From Methylobacterium platani (GTDB lineage: Bacteria > Pseudomonadota > Alphaproteobacteria > Rhizobiales > Beijerinckiaceae), in the NCBI RefSeq assembly GCF_001653715.1, contig NZ_LWHQ01000010.1:152998-216997 (forward strand): a DNA stretch of 64,000 nucleotides, written 5' to 3'. The notes under the pieces are model-generated. The model ran no database searches, was not told where the DNA came from, and saw only the letters and a list, made by a program, of their open reading frames with translations. Positions 54,850 through 63,999 of the stretch are shown piece by piece. The position numbers and the translations under genes were made by a program. The number at the start of each line of letters is the position of its first letter. The first letter of the stretch is position 1.

Positions 54850-55977
54850 ATGTCACCCTCCAGCATCCCGCCGTCCCAGGCGTCGGCGTCCCGCGCGTCG
54901 CCGGCCCGGACCCCGCTGTCCTGGGCCCTCGCGGTCTCCACCTGCAACCGGGGCGACGCGCTCCTGGAATGCATCCGCCTCGCGCTGCTGCAATCGCGCC
55001 CGCCGGTCGGCATCGTCGTCGTCGATGCGAGCGACGACTGGGCGGTGAACCGCGATCGGGTCGTGGACCTCGCCGGGCCCTCCGGCGTGCCGCTGCACTA
55101 CCGTCGGGCGGCGATCAAGTCGCTGACGATGCAGCGCAACCAGGCGATGGAGCTGGTCCGCGCCGACGTCGTCTTCCTCATCGACGACGATTCCTTCATG
55201 TACGACGATTGCGCCGCGGAGATCCTCGCCGTCTACGAGAAGGACGAGGCCGGCGCGATCGCGGCGGTCGGCGCCTGCGGGGTCGAGGCGAGCCCGACCG
55301 CCCGCTCGCGCGACTTCAGCCTGAAGGTCACCGGCCATGCCAGAGGCGGGTTCGGCGCCGCCGTCGCGCGGTCGGCGGCGGGGCGCTTCGTCTACCGCCA
55401 CGTGCTGATGATGGGTTACGAGCAGACCTTCGTGCCCTACGACACGCTCGGCTTCCCGCCGCTCGCGCTTCCCGCCACCGTCTCGCCGGACGACGCCGTC
55501 CCGGTCCGCAGCATCTCGGGCTACGCCCTGACGGTGCGGGTCGACATCGCCCGGCGCGAGCCGTTCGACCCGAGCCTGCGGCACTACGCGGCGCTCGAGG
55601 ACGCCGATTTCTGCCACCGGATCGCACGCCACGGTGCCCTGGTGCTGGCCCGGCGCGCGCGGCTGCACCATTTCCAGATCTCGGGCGGCCGCCTGCCGCG
55701 CAAGACCGTCATCACGCTGCAGCTCCTCAACCTGGCGTTCTTCCTCAAGCGCCACTCGCGGATGCTGCCGGCAAAGCGGATGCAGTACCGCCTGATGCTG
55801 CTGCGCCGCCTCGTGGCGGAGTTCGCCAAGGACCTGCTCTCGCGCCGGTTCGCGCTGCCCCAGTTCCGGGGCGTGCTGCGCGCCATGGCCCTCCACCGGA
55901 CGATCTTCAGCACGCCGACCGACGAGATCGTGGCGCGCTACCCCGAGATCCAGCTGCGGATCATCGAGCGGGGCTGA
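54850..55977 (+). CDS. Family 2-type glycosyltransferase
   Basis: 375 residues. GT-A fold: LSWALAVSTCNRGDALLECI at the N-terminus, the Rossmann strand IGIVVVDASDDWA-like, and the metal-binding region ADVVFLIDDDSFMYDDCAAE (DxD). The acceptor region is RHYAALEDADFCHRIARHG (the ED-type catalytic acid). The C-terminal ~100 residues are helical and basic (LPAKRMQYRLMLLRRLVAEF), perhaps membrane-associated. Donor and acceptor are unknown; no polysaccharide cluster is adjacent. The ATG at 54850 has a weak ribosome site, and the first ~20 residues are Ser/Pro/Ala-rich and could be dispensable. Confidence 0.87.
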   Translation: MSPSSIPPSQASASRASPARTPLSWALAVSTCNRGDALLECIRLALLQSRPPVGIVVVDASDDWAVNRDRVVDLAGPSGVPLHYRRAAIKSLTMQRNQAMELVRADVVFLIDDDSFMYDDCAAEILAVYEKDEAGAIAAVGACGVEASPTARSRDFSLKVTGHARGGFGAAVARSAAGRFVYRHVLMMGYEQTFVPYDTLGFPPLALPATVSPDDAVPVRSISGYALTVRVDIARREPFDPSLRHYAALEDADFCHRIARHGALVLARRARLHHFQISGGRLPRKTVITLQLLNLAFFLKRHSRMLPAKRMQYRLMLLRRLVAEFAKDLLSRRFALPQFRGVLRAMALHRTIFSTPTDEIVARYPEIQLRIIERG

Positions 55978-55983
55978 GCGGGC

Positions 55984-57435
55984 TCACCGCGCCTCCCGCC
56001 GCACGAAGAACGGCGTCGGCTCCAGCTCCGCATCCTCGTGCGCCATCATGCGGGGGAAATGCGCGTCGGCCTGCGACACGAACAGGTCGCGCACCAGCGC
56101 CTGGGCGAGCCGCGTCGCCCCGATGCCGAGGCCCGGGATGTCGCCGGCGAGCGCCCCGTGGCTCAGGGTGACGCCCCAGTTGAAGACGTGCAGCAGGCCG
56201 AGCTCGGGCAGCCGGCCCGGCTCCCGCTCCAGCATCTGCATGCCGTCGCCGAGATAGGGGAAGCGCGCGGCTTCCGGATGCGCCGCCGCCTCGGCCGGGG
56301 CGACCCGCTCGCCCCAGGTCAGCACCGCGTCGCGGAACTCCGCCAGCTCCGGGCGCCGGGTCAGGTCGATGTCGAAGCCGATCGCCACCACGGCGGCATC
56401 GGCCGGGTAGCGCCCCTTGGGCGTCTCGATCACCAAACCGTCAGGCGCCTCAGCGATCCCGGTCCAGCCCTCGTCGAAACGCACCGCGAAGTTGGGGTGG
56501 CGGGTGCAGCGCAGGACCGATTCGTGCGGCGGCGGCGTGCCCTCGCCCATCAGGGCGGTGGTGAAGGCCCAGCGCCGGGCGTCGTCGAGGGCGGCGTAGC
56601 CGCGCAGGAAGCCCGGGAAGGCGGCCCATTTCGACTTGTTGACCTGCGGGAAGTACGCCCGGCGCACGAACAGCGTCACCGCGGCGGCGCCGGCCTCGAG
56701 CGCCGTCGCGGCGTTGTCGATCGCCGAGGCGGAGGCGCCGAGCACCGCGACCCGGCCGCCGCGGAAGCGCGCGAAGTCGATCGGGTCGGAGGAATGGAAC
56801 AGGCGTCCCTCGCCGCCCCGCGCGAAGGCCGGCATCCGCCGCCCGCCCGAGCCGTCGCGGCCGCAGGCCAGCACCACCTTGCGGGCATGGACCGTCTCGG
56901 GGCCGCCCGGTCCCTCGATCTCCGCCCCGATCAGCCCACCCGCCGGCCACAGCCGCACGAGGCGGGTGTCGTTCTCGACCGGGATGCCGGCGGTGTCGCG
57001 CACGAACAGCAGGTAGCGCAGCCAGTCGAGGCGGGGGATCTTGTAGAGGGCGCGCCAGCCCTCCTCGCCGGCTTGCGCCTCCCACCAGGCCCGGAAGGTG
57101 AGGGAGGGGATGCCGAGATCGGGACCCGTCAGGTGCTTGGGCGAGCGCAGGGTCTCCATCCGGGCGAAGGTGCCCCACGGCCCCTCCGCGCCGCGCGGCG
57201 CCTGGTCGATCACCCGGAGGTTCGCGACCCCTTCGCGCAGGAGCGCGAAGGCGGCGGTCTGCCCGCACATGCCGGCCCCGACCACCAGCACGTCGAGGGC
57301 GGGGCGCCCGTCCGGGCCGGTCACCGGCAGGGTCCAGGGCGCGGGCGGATGATTCAGGCGGGCGAGGTCGCGGCGCACCTCGGCGGCGAGCGCTGTCAGA
57401 CCCTTCACGGCCGCGTCGTCCTGGTGGATATCCAT
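55984..57435 (-). CDS. FAD-dependent NAD(P)-binding oxidoreductase (flavin-monooxygenase-like)
   Basis: 483 residues. FAD motif LDVLVVGAGMCGQTAAFALL and second dinucleotide motif GRVAVLGASASAIDNAATAL, with GDGMQMLEREPG and LLHVFNWGVTLSHGALAGDI near the C-terminus. The arrangement resembles flavin-containing monooxygenases and lysine N-hydroxylase-like proteins. The substrate is not inferable. The ATG at 57435 (MDIHQDDAAVKGLTALAAEV) leaves a 48-bp divergent spacer to the HCCA isomerase-like gene; the two may share a promoter region and a pathway. Confidence 0.85.
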   Translation of the reverse strand: MDIHQDDAAVKGLTALAAEVRRDLARLNHPPAPWTLPVTGPDGRPALDVLVVGAGMCGQTAAFALLREGVANLRVIDQAPRGAEGPWGTFARMETLRSPKHLTGPDLGIPSLTFRAWWEAQAGEEGWRALYKIPRLDWLRYLLFVRDTAGIPVENDTRLVRLWPAGGLIGAEIEGPGGPETVHARKVVLACGRDGSGGRRMPAFARGGEGRLFHSSDPIDFARFRGGRVAVLGASASAIDNAATALEAGAAAVTLFVRRAYFPQVNKSKWAAFPGFLRGYAALDDARRWAFTTALMGEGTPPPHESVLRCTRHPNFAVRFDEGWTGIAEAPDGLVIETPKGRYPADAAVVAIGFDIDLTRRPELAEFRDAVLTWGERVAPAEAAAHPEAARFPYLGDGMQMLEREPGRLPELGLLHVFNWGVTLSHGALAGDIPGLGIGATRLAQALVRDLFVSQADAHFPRMMAHEDAELEPTPFFVRREAR

Positions 57436-57483
57436 GCCTCGCCCGTTCCCTCGCTCGTCCCTTCGCCCGTCCCGGATGCCCCG

Positions 57484-58116
57484 ATGATCGAACTGTCCTG
57501 CTTCTACAGCCTGTCCTCGCCCTGGGCCTATCTCGGCGGCCCGAAGCTCCAGGACATCGTGCGCCGCCACCGCGCCCGGCTGGTGCTGAAGCCCTACGAC
57601 TTCCAGGAGGTGGTGCCGAAGACCGGAGGCGTGCCGCTCCGGACCCGGCCGCAGCCGCGTCGCGATTATCATGCCGTCGAGCTCGCGCGCTGGAGCGACT
57701 ATCTCGGCCTGCCGCTCAACGTGACGCCCCGGCACTACCCGACGCGGAATCCGGCACCGGACTGGAACAAGCAGGCCGGCTGGACCGTGATCGCCGCGCA
57801 GGCGGCCGGGCTCGACGCCTTCCCGCTCTCGCACGCGATCCTGCGCGCCCTGTGGGCCGAGGAGCGCGACATCGCCGATCCGGCGGTGCGGCGGGCGATC
57901 GCCGACGAGGCCGGCTACGACGGCGCCGCCCTGGTCGCGGCCGAGGGCAGCGAGCCGGTGCAGGCGGAGTATCGCCGCAACGGCGACGAGGCGGTGGCGC
58001 TCGGCGTGTTCGGCTCGCCGACCATCGTGCTCGACGGCGAATTGTTCTGGGGCCAGGACCGGTTCGACTTCGTCGACCGCGCGCTGGCACGGCGGGGCTT
58101 CCGGGACAGAGGCTAA
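57484..58116 (+). CDS. 2-hydroxychromene-2-carboxylate isomerase-like protein
   Basis: 210-residue DsbA-fold protein of the HCCA isomerase/GST-kappa family. It starts IELSCFYSLSSPWAYLGGPK, with Ser rather than Cys at the glutathione-activating site, which is normal for the group. WNKQAGWTVIAAQAAG and the C-terminal VALGVFGSPTIVLDGELFWGQDRFDFVDRAL are typical. True substrates may be other glutathione-linked isomerisations; no naphthalene-type pathway is adjacent. A hairpin terminator follows. Confidence 0.9.
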   Translation: MIELSCFYSLSSPWAYLGGPKLQDIVRRHRARLVLKPYDFQEVVPKTGGVPLRTRPQPRRDYHAVELARWSDYLGLPLNVTPRHYPTRNPAPDWNKQAGWTVIAAQAAGLDAFPLSHAILRALWAEERDIADPAVRRAIADEAGYDGAALVAAEGSEPVQAEYRRNGDEAVALGVFGSPTIVLDGELFWGQDRFDFVDRALARRGFRDRG

Positions 58117-58137
58117 CGCCGCGCAGGCCTGGGCCGA

Positions 58138-58158
58138 GCCGGGCGCATGGCGCCCGGC
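58138..58158 (+). terminator. Hairpin terminator
   Basis: Perfect 9-bp inverted repeat GCCGGGCGC / GCGCCCGGC with a 3-nt loop, 22 bp past the HCCA isomerase-like gene. Confidence 0.65.
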
Positions 58159-58220
58159 CCCCATCGTGCGACAAGGGGCGGGGGCGAAAGCCTAACAACG
58201 TCCCGACAGCGCGAGGAAAC

Positions 58221-59636
58221 ATGCACAACGGCGAGGCGATCTGGCGGCACGTCGAGGAGCACGCGGCGGCGTTCACGGCCTTCTCGGACCGGGTCTGGGA
58301 GATGCCGGAACTGAACTTCCAGGAGGTGCGCTCGGCGGCCGAGCACACCGCGATGCTGCGCGCCCACGGCTTCCGGGTGACCGAGGGCATCGACGGCATG
58401 CCGACCGCCATGATGGGCGAGGCCGGCGAGGGCGGTCCGGTGATCGCGATCCTGGGCGAGTACGACGCGCTGCCGGGCCTGAGCCAGGAGGCGGGCGTGG
58501 CCGAGCACCGGCCGCGGCCGGGGGAGGGCGCCGGCCACGGCTGCGGCCACAACCTGCTCGGCGCCGGGGCGCTGCTGGCCGCGACCGCGGTCAAGGACTG
58601 GCTCGCTGCCGAAGGCCTGCCCGGCCGCGTGCGCTACTACGGCTGCCCGGCCGAGGAGGGCGGGGCCGCCAAGACCTTCATGGTGCGCGACGGGGTGTTC
58701 AGGGACGTCGACGTCGCGATCACCTGGCATCCGGGCCCGTTCGTGTCGATCTGGGAGCCGGTCTCGCTGGCGATCCAGCTCGTCGACTTCAGCTTCGCCG
58801 GCAGGGCCTCGCACGCGGCGGCGGCGCCGCATCTCGGCCGCTCGGCCCTCGACGCGGTCGAGCTGATGAATGTCGGCGTCAACTACCTGCGCGAGCACAT
58901 GCCGAGCGACGCGCGGGTGCACTACGCCTACCTCGATGCCGGCGGCATCGCCCCGAACGTCGTCCAGGCGAGCGCCACGGTGCGCTATCTCGTGCGCGCC
59001 GCCGACCTGCCGTCCCTCCTCGACCTCGCGGCGCGCGTCGGCCGGATCGCGGACGGCGCGGCGCTCATGACCGAGACCACGGTGACGAGCCGGGTGGTGA
59101 GCGCGATGTCGAACCTGCTGGCGAACCCGCCGCTGGAGCAGGCCCTGCACGCCAACCTGATGCGGCTCGGCCCCCCGCCCTTCGACGCCGAGGACCGCGC
59201 CTTCGCCGAGAAGATCCGGGCGACGCTGACCCGGGAGGACATCGTCTCGGCCCATCGCCGCTTCGGCGTGCCGGTGACCGATGCGCCGCTCTGCGACACG
59301 GTGGTGCCGCTCGGCGCCAACGGCGAACGGATGATGGGCTCGACCGATGTCGGCGACGTGAGCTGGGCGGTGCCGACCGTGCAGGCCCGCGGCGCGACCT
59401 ACGCCATCGGCACGCCGGGCCATTCCTGGCAGCTCACCGCCCAGGGCAAGACCCCGGCGGCGCACAAGGGCATGGTCCACGTCGCCAAGGCGATGGCCGG
59501 CACCGCGGTCGACGTCCTGCGCGACCCGGATCTGCTGGCCCGCGCCAAGGCCGACCACGCCGAGCGCCTGGCGCGCACGCCCTATGTCAGCCCGCTGCCG
59601 GCGGACCTGGCGCCGCCGCTCGACATGGCGGGGTAG
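58221..59636 (+). CDS. M20-family amidohydrolase (AbgB-like)
   Basis: 471-residue metal-dependent amidohydrolase of the M20D group, resembling the AbgB subunit of p-aminobenzoyl-glutamate hydrolase. Key parts: SDRVWEMPELNFQEVRSAAE, ILGEYDALPGLSQ (metal Asp), GAGHGCGHNLLGAGAL (metal His/Cys-Gly-His), YGCPAEEGGAAKTFMV (catalytic Glu pair), ITWHPGPFVS, and the C-terminal metal His in AIGTPGHSWQLTAQGK. No abgA partner or transporter is adjacent, so the substrate is uncertain. The ATG at 58221 follows GAGGAAAC. Confidence 0.92.
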   Translation: MHNGEAIWRHVEEHAAAFTAFSDRVWEMPELNFQEVRSAAEHTAMLRAHGFRVTEGIDGMPTAMMGEAGEGGPVIAILGEYDALPGLSQEAGVAEHRPRPGEGAGHGCGHNLLGAGALLAATAVKDWLAAEGLPGRVRYYGCPAEEGGAAKTFMVRDGVFRDVDVAITWHPGPFVSIWEPVSLAIQLVDFSFAGRASHAAAAPHLGRSALDAVELMNVGVNYLREHMPSDARVHYAYLDAGGIAPNVVQASATVRYLVRAADLPSLLDLAARVGRIADGAALMTETTVTSRVVSAMSNLLANPPLEQALHANLMRLGPPPFDAEDRAFAEKIRATLTREDIVSAHRRFGVPVTDAPLCDTVVPLGANGERMMGSTDVGDVSWAVPTVQARGATYAIGTPGHSWQLTAQGKTPAAHKGMVHVAKAMAGTAVDVLRDPDLLARAKADHAERLARTPYVSPLPADLAPPLDMAG

Positions 59637-59658
59637 AGAGCCTCGGCCGGGCAGGGCA

Positions 59659-59922
59659 TCACGCGAGCAGGTCGCGATGCTCGCGGTGGCGGCGCAGCCA
59701 CGCCGCCGCGTAGCCGCAGAGGGGGCGGATGCGCGTTCCCTCCGCCCGCGCGGCCTCGGCCACGCCCTGCATCAGCCGCTCGGCGGTGCCGGTGCCGCGC
59801 AAGCGGGGCGGCGCGTAGACGTACGAGATGACGAGGGTGCCGGGCTGGCGGCGGTAATCGGCGTAGGCGATCTCGCCGTCCACCTCGAGCTCGAACCGGC
59901 TCCGCTCCGGGTTGTCGCGCAT
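59659..59922 (-). CDS. Small GNAT-type N-acetyltransferase (YidJ/NATD1-like)
   Basis: 87 residues forming the minimal acetyl-CoA-binding core: RFELEVDGEIAYADYRR, TLVISYVYAPPRLRGTGTAE (the R/Q-x-x-G-x-G/A loop) and RIRPLCGYAAAWLRRH (the conserved Cys/Tyr). Single-domain proteins of this length are the NATD1/YjdJ class of unknown substrate. The ATG at 59922 is chosen; the frame extends upstream without homology. Confidence 0.85.
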   Translation of the reverse strand: MRDNPERSRFELEVDGEIAYADYRRQPGTLVISYVYAPPRLRGTGTAERLMQGVAEAARAEGTRIRPLCGYAAAWLRRHREHRDLLA

Positions 59923-59987
59923 GGGGGTTGTCCGGGTTCTCGGTCTCGGGGCAAGCGGTGACGGCTGGCGCGGTTCCGGGTTTCCCG

Positions 59988-60191
59988 TCACTCCTCCGGC
60001 ACCAGCCGTCCGGCGAAGGTCAGGCACAGGCAGACCGCCCCGAGGGCGAATTCCCAGCGGCGGATGTCGCCGCCGATCGAGGCGACCACCGCCTGCCCGA
60101 TCAGCACCACGCCGATCAGCGGCGGCACGACCGTGAGGACGAGGCGCAGGACCCTGAGCCAGGTCCGGCCGGAGGCGCGCCCGGTCGCCAT
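59988..60191 (-). CDS. Small two-helix membrane protein
   Basis: 67 residues with two hydrophobic segments (about 13-36, VLRLVLTVVPPLIGVVLIGQ, and 47-62, FALGAVCLCLTFAGRLV). No known family is recognised. Length, composition and the clear ATG at 60191 support a real gene. It lies 65 bp upstream of the GNAT gene on the same strand and may share its mRNA. Confidence 0.55.
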   Translation of the reverse strand: MATGRASGRTWLRVLRLVLTVVPPLIGVVLIGQAVVASIGGDIRRWEFALGAVCLCLTFAGRLVPEE

Positions 60192-60387
60192 CGCCTCAGC
60201 GCCCGGGCCCGCCGGCGACCAGGGTCGCCTTGCGCCCGTTCGGGGCGGTCGTCTCGTCGAGGTCGCTCATCCGCCGCTCCGGGGCTCGCCGTCATGGCTG
60301 CCGCGGAGGTGGCGCGCCGGCCCGGCCCGGTCAAGCCGCGCCGGGCGCAGGGCAGAGGATCGAACGGGACCCGCCCCTTCGCAAATC

Positions 60388-60397
60388 TGATATATCA
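60388..60397. promoter_or_regulatory. Palindrome TGATATATCA upstream of the GntR gene
   Basis: Perfect 10-bp A+T palindrome standing out in GC-rich surroundings, 90-230 bp before the GntR gene depending on its start. FCD-type GntR regulators bind short palindromes of this kind, so it is a good autoregulatory operator candidate. Confidence 0.5.
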
Positions 60398-60624
60398 AAC
60401 TAAGCTGTGCATCCGGGAGGCCCTCCGGGTCGAGCGCGGCGAAGAACGCGCCGCGGGCGAGGGCGAGGCGAGCACGATCACCGACCATGGACCCCATCCG
60501 CACCGTTCCCCGCCACGAAGCCAGACAAGATCCCTGCCAAGATCCCTATTTCTGCCAAGACCCTCATCGCTGCCAAGACCCCCGTCCGGATCCGCGCCAA
60601 GTCCCCCGCAAGGCGCCGATCCGC

Positions 60625-61347
60625 ATGCCGAGCCGCGTTCCCGAGCGGCCGCCCACGGCCTCGGCGGTGATCCGCCAGGAGCTGCGCGCCCGCATCGTCT
60701 CGCTGGCGATGCGCCCCGGCGAGCCGATCAACGAGAAGGCGCTGGCGCGCCGCTACGGCGTCAGCCGCACGCCGGTGCACGAGGCGGTGCTGAAGCTCGC
60801 CGAGGAGGGCCTGGTCGCGATCTTCCCGCAATCCGGCACCTTCGTCGGGCTGATCCCCTACGCTGACCTGCCCGAGACGATCATCATCCGGCGCTCCCTC
60901 GAGGAGACGAGCGCGCGCCTCGCCGCCGAGCGCGGCGACGCGGCGGGCCTCGCGGCGATCGACCGGGCGATGGCGGTGCTGGCGGTCGCCGACAAGGACG
61001 ACCACGAGGCGTTCCACCAGGCCGACGAGGCGTTCCACGCGGGCGTCGCCCGGGCCGCCGGCCATCCGGGCATCTGGCGGCTGGTCCAGCAGGTGAAGGT
61101 GCAGGTCGACCGGTTCCGCCGCCTCACCCTGCCGCAGGCCGGCCGCCTCGACCGGGTCGTCGCCGAGCACGGGGCGGTGCGCGACGCGATCGCCGCCCGC
61201 GACCCGGAGGCGGCGGCGCGCCGGATGGGCGCCCATCTCGACGGGCTCCTGGCCGATCTCGGCGGCATCGCGGGCCTCAATCCCGACTATTTCGACGGGC
61301 CCGGCCGGCGCGACGAGGGGGAGCAGGGACGACCGTTCCCACCGTGA
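60625..61347 (+). CDS. GntR-family (FCD) transcriptional regulator
   Basis: 240 residues from the ATG at 60625. Winged helix PTASAVIRQELRARIVSLAM ... EKALARRYGVSRTPVHEAVL, then the helical FCD ligand domain with the metal-site pattern (Asp in YADLPETIIIRRSLEETSAR, His in FHQADEAFHAGVARAAGH and VAEHGAVRDAIAARDPEAAA). The same frame is open back to an ATG at 60487 and would add 46 residues made of QDP repeats. The shorter start is preferred because it fits the family. It is followed by a co-oriented SDR gene, its likely target. Confidence 0.9.
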   Translation: MPSRVPERPPTASAVIRQELRARIVSLAMRPGEPINEKALARRYGVSRTPVHEAVLKLAEEGLVAIFPQSGTFVGLIPYADLPETIIIRRSLEETSARLAAERGDAAGLAAIDRAMAVLAVADKDDHEAFHQADEAFHAGVARAAGHPGIWRLVQQVKVQVDRFRRLTLPQAGRLDRVVAEHGAVRDAIAARDPEAAARRMGAHLDGLLADLGGIAGLNPDYFDGPGRRDEGEQGRPFPP

Positions 61348-61492
61348 GGTCCGGCCGGGCGCGTGAGCGCCGGCCGCGACGCCGCGGCCGCGCCGGACGG
61401 CGAGATTTTTGTGCTCCCGCGTGTGGCGTTTCCCTTGCGACGGCCTACCTGCCGGCCTTGAGAACCGAGCCGAGATCCAGGCGGAGCGCACC

Positions 61493-62410
61493 ATGACCCA
61501 CCATCCCGCACTCGCGAAGGGCCGCGTCGCGGTCGTCACCGGCGCGGCGAGCGGCATCGGCCTCGCCGCCGCCAGGGCCTTCGCGCAGGCCGGGATGCGG
61601 GTGGTGCTGGCCGACCTGCCCGGCGAGGCGCTGACGCAGGCCGCCCGCGAGGTCGCCGGCGCGGCACCGGGCGGCGAAGCGGACGTGCGCGCGGTCGCGA
61701 CCGACGTGGCGAAGCCGGAGGCGCTGGAGGCCCTGCGCCGCGAGGCCGCCTCCCTCGGCGCGGTGTCGCTGCTGATGGCCAATGCCGGCATCGAGGCCGG
61801 CGGGCGGTTCTTCTCCGACGCACCGACCTGGCACCGCATCCTCGACACCAACCTGTGGGGCGTGGTCAACGCGGTCCAGGCCTTCGTGCCCGGCATGATC
61901 GAGGCGGGAGAGCCCGGGGCGGTGATCGTCACCGGGTCGAAGCAGGGCATCACCACGCCGCCCGGCAACACGCCCTACAACGTCAGCAAGGCGGGCGTGA
62001 AGGTGACGACCGAGGCGTTGAGCCACGAGCTGCGCGAGGCGGGCTCGCCGGTCACCGCCCACCTGCTGGTCCCGGGCTTCGTCTATACCGGCCTCACCCG
62101 CGCCCGCGGCGTCGCCGAGAAGCCGGCCGGCGCCTGGACGCCGGAGGAGACCGTCGCCTTCCTCCTGGAGAAGATGGCGGAGGGCGACTTCTACATCCTG
62201 TGCCCGGACAACGAGACGACCCGGGAGATGGACGAGAAGCGGATGCGCTGGTCCTCCGACGACGTGATCCGCAACCGTCCGGCCCTGTCGCGCTGGCACC
62301 CCGACCACAAGGCCGCCTTCTCCGCCCACATGGAGGCGCCGCTCGAGGGCGGCGGCAGCGGTGCGGATGCGGGCGTGAAGGAGGCCGCGGCGACGCCGGC
62401 CTCGTACTGA
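61493..62410 (+). CDS. Short-chain dehydrogenase/reductase
   Basis: 305-residue Rossmann oxidoreductase. The cofactor motif is VAVVTGAASGIGLAAARAFA. The adenine pocket has VVLADLPGEAL; the Asp after the second strand favours NAD(H). The structural motif is LLMANAGIEAGG, with catalytic Ser in VIVTGSKQGITTPPG and Tyr/Lys in YNVSKAGVKV. The C-terminal ~50 residues (DDVIRNRPALSRWHPDHKAA onward) extend beyond the usual SDR core. Start ATG at 61493 after GGAG. Substrate unknown; regulation by the adjacent GntR is plausible. Confidence 0.9.
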   Translation: MTHHPALAKGRVAVVTGAASGIGLAAARAFAQAGMRVVLADLPGEALTQAAREVAGAAPGGEADVRAVATDVAKPEALEALRREAASLGAVSLLMANAGIEAGGRFFSDAPTWHRILDTNLWGVVNAVQAFVPGMIEAGEPGAVIVTGSKQGITTPPGNTPYNVSKAGVKVTTEALSHELREAGSPVTAHLLVPGFVYTGLTRARGVAEKPAGAWTPEETVAFLLEKMAEGDFYILCPDNETTREMDEKRMRWSSDDVIRNRPALSRWHPDHKAAFSAHMEAPLEGGGSGADAGVKEAAATPASY

Positions 62411-62433
62411 GCGCCGCCGCACCACGCGACGAA

Positions 62434-62460
62434 GGCGGATGCCGGAGCCCCGCATCCGCC
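62434..62460 (+). terminator. Hairpin after the SDR gene
   Basis: Perfect 9-bp inverted repeat GGCGGATGC / GCATCCGCC with a 9-nt loop, 24 bp past the SDR stop and 64 bp before the zwf ATG. Confidence 0.6.
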
Positions 62461-62523
62461 GGAGACACGGACTGGCCGCGCCCTTGCAGGGACGGCCGGA
62501 GAGAGCGGGAGACCCGTCACCCG

Positions 62524-63999
62524 ATGCACAAGATCATCCCCGTCGCCCCCTTCGATGCGGTCGTGTTCGGCGCCACCGGCGACCTCACGATGCGCAAGCT
62601 GCTGCCGGCGCTCTACACCCGCTTTCGCGACCGGCAGATCCCGGAGGAGAGCCGCATCGTCGCGGCGGCGCGCACCCCTCTCGGCACCGGCGAGTACCGC
62701 GACCTCGCCGCGGCGGCGCTCGAGCGCCACGTGCCGGCGACCGACCGCGATCCCGACACGGTGACGCGCTTCCTCGACCACCTGCGCTACGTCGCGGTGG
62801 ACGGCGCCGGCGACGCCGGCTGGGAGGAGCTGGCGAACCTCCTGTCGGAGCATCCGGACCACGTGCGGCCCTACTACCTCGCCACCTCGCCGAGCCTGTA
62901 CGGCGCGATCTGCCGCAACCTCAGTGCCCACGGGCTGATCGGCGAGCGCTCCCGGGTGGTGCTGGAGAAGCCGATCGGCCACGACCTCGCCTCGGCCCGC
63001 GCGATCAACGACCAGGTCGGCAAGGTCTTCCCCGAGAACCAGATCTTCCGCATCGACCACTATCTCGGCAAGGAGACGGTGCAGAACCTGCTCGCCCTGC
63101 GCTTCGCCAACACGATCTTCGAGCGGCTGTGGAACGCCGACGTGATCGACCACGTCCAGATCACCGTGGCGGAGACCGTCGGGGTCGAGGGCCGCGGCGG
63201 CTACTACGACACCTCCGGCGCCCTGCGCGACATGCTGCAGAACCACATGCTGCAGCTTCTCTGCCTGCTCGGCATGGAGAGCCCGCTCTCCCTCGACGCC
63301 GACGCGGTGCGCGACGAGAAGCTTAAGGTGCTCCGCGCCCTCAAGCCGATCCCCGCCCACGAGGTGCCGATGCGCACCGTGCGCGGCCAGTACGTCGCCG
63401 GTGCGGTCAACGGCCAGCCGGTGCCCGCCTACGTCGTCGACCTCGCCGAGGACCGCTCGAGCCTGACCGAGACCTTCGTCGCCCTGAAGCTCGAGCTGAT
63501 GACGCCGCGCTGGGCCGGGGTGCCGTTCTACCTGCGCACCGGCAAGCGGCTGCCGCAGAAGGTCTCCGAGATCGTCGTCCAGTTCCGCTCCTCGCCGTTC
63601 AGCATCTTCTCCGACGAGTTCGCCCGCGAGCCGAACCGCTTGGTGATCCGGCTGCAGCCGCAGGAGGGCATCAAGCTCGAGGTGATGACCAAGGAGCCCG
63701 GCCCCGGCGGCATGCGCCTGCGGTCGACCGGCCTCGACATCTCGTTCGAGGAGACCTTCAACCAGCGCTATCCGGACGCCTACGAGCGCCTGCTGATGGA
63801 CGTCGTGCGGGGGAACGCCACCCTGTTCATGCGCCGCGACGAGGTCGAGGCCGCCTGGGCCTGGGCCGACACCCTGCTCAACGCCTGGGCCGACCGTCCG
63901 GAACCGCCGCGCCCGTACCCGGCCGGCACCTGGGGGCCCACCGCCGCGATCGCGCTGATCGAGCGCGACGGCCGCACTTGGCACGAGGACATCGGCTGA
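62524..63999 (+). CDS. zwf: Glucose-6-phosphate 1-dehydrogenase
   Basis: First enzyme of the oxidative pentose phosphate and Entner-Doudoroff routes, making 6-phosphogluconolactone and NADPH; 491 residues, full length. The nucleotide motif is VVFGATGDLTMRKLLPALY. The catalytic signature is FRIDHYLGKETVQNLLALRF. KPIGHDLASARAIN and FYLRTGKRLPQKVSEIVVQF are also typical. The C-terminus runs to TGA at 63997-63999, one base before the window ends. Downstream pgl/edd genes, common partners, would lie outside. Confidence 0.96.
   Translation: MHKIIPVAPFDAVVFGATGDLTMRKLLPALYTRFRDRQIPEESRIVAAARTPLGTGEYRDLAAAALERHVPATDRDPDTVTRFLDHLRYVAVDGAGDAGWEELANLLSEHPDHVRPYYLATSPSLYGAICRNLSAHGLIGERSRVVLEKPIGHDLASARAINDQVGKVFPENQIFRIDHYLGKETVQNLLALRFANTIFERLWNADVIDHVQITVAETVGVEGRGGYYDTSGALRDMLQNHMLQLLCLLGMESPLSLDADAVRDEKLKVLRALKPIPAHEVPMRTVRGQYVAGAVNGQPVPAYVVDLAEDRSSLTETFVALKLELMTPRWAGVPFYLRTGKRLPQKVSEIVVQFRSSPFSIFSDEFAREPNRLVIRLQPQEGIKLEVMTKEPGPGGMRLRSTGLDISFEETFNQRYPDAYERLLMDVVRGNATLFMRRDEVEAAWAWADTLLNAWADRPEPPRPYPAGTWGPTAAIALIERDGRTWHEDIG

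Noticed and set aside
57436..58164. N-terminal extension of the flavoprotein gene up to 58164
   Set aside because: The extension is antisense to the HCCA isomerase-like gene and lacks family character; the FAD motif is correctly placed from the ATG at 57435.
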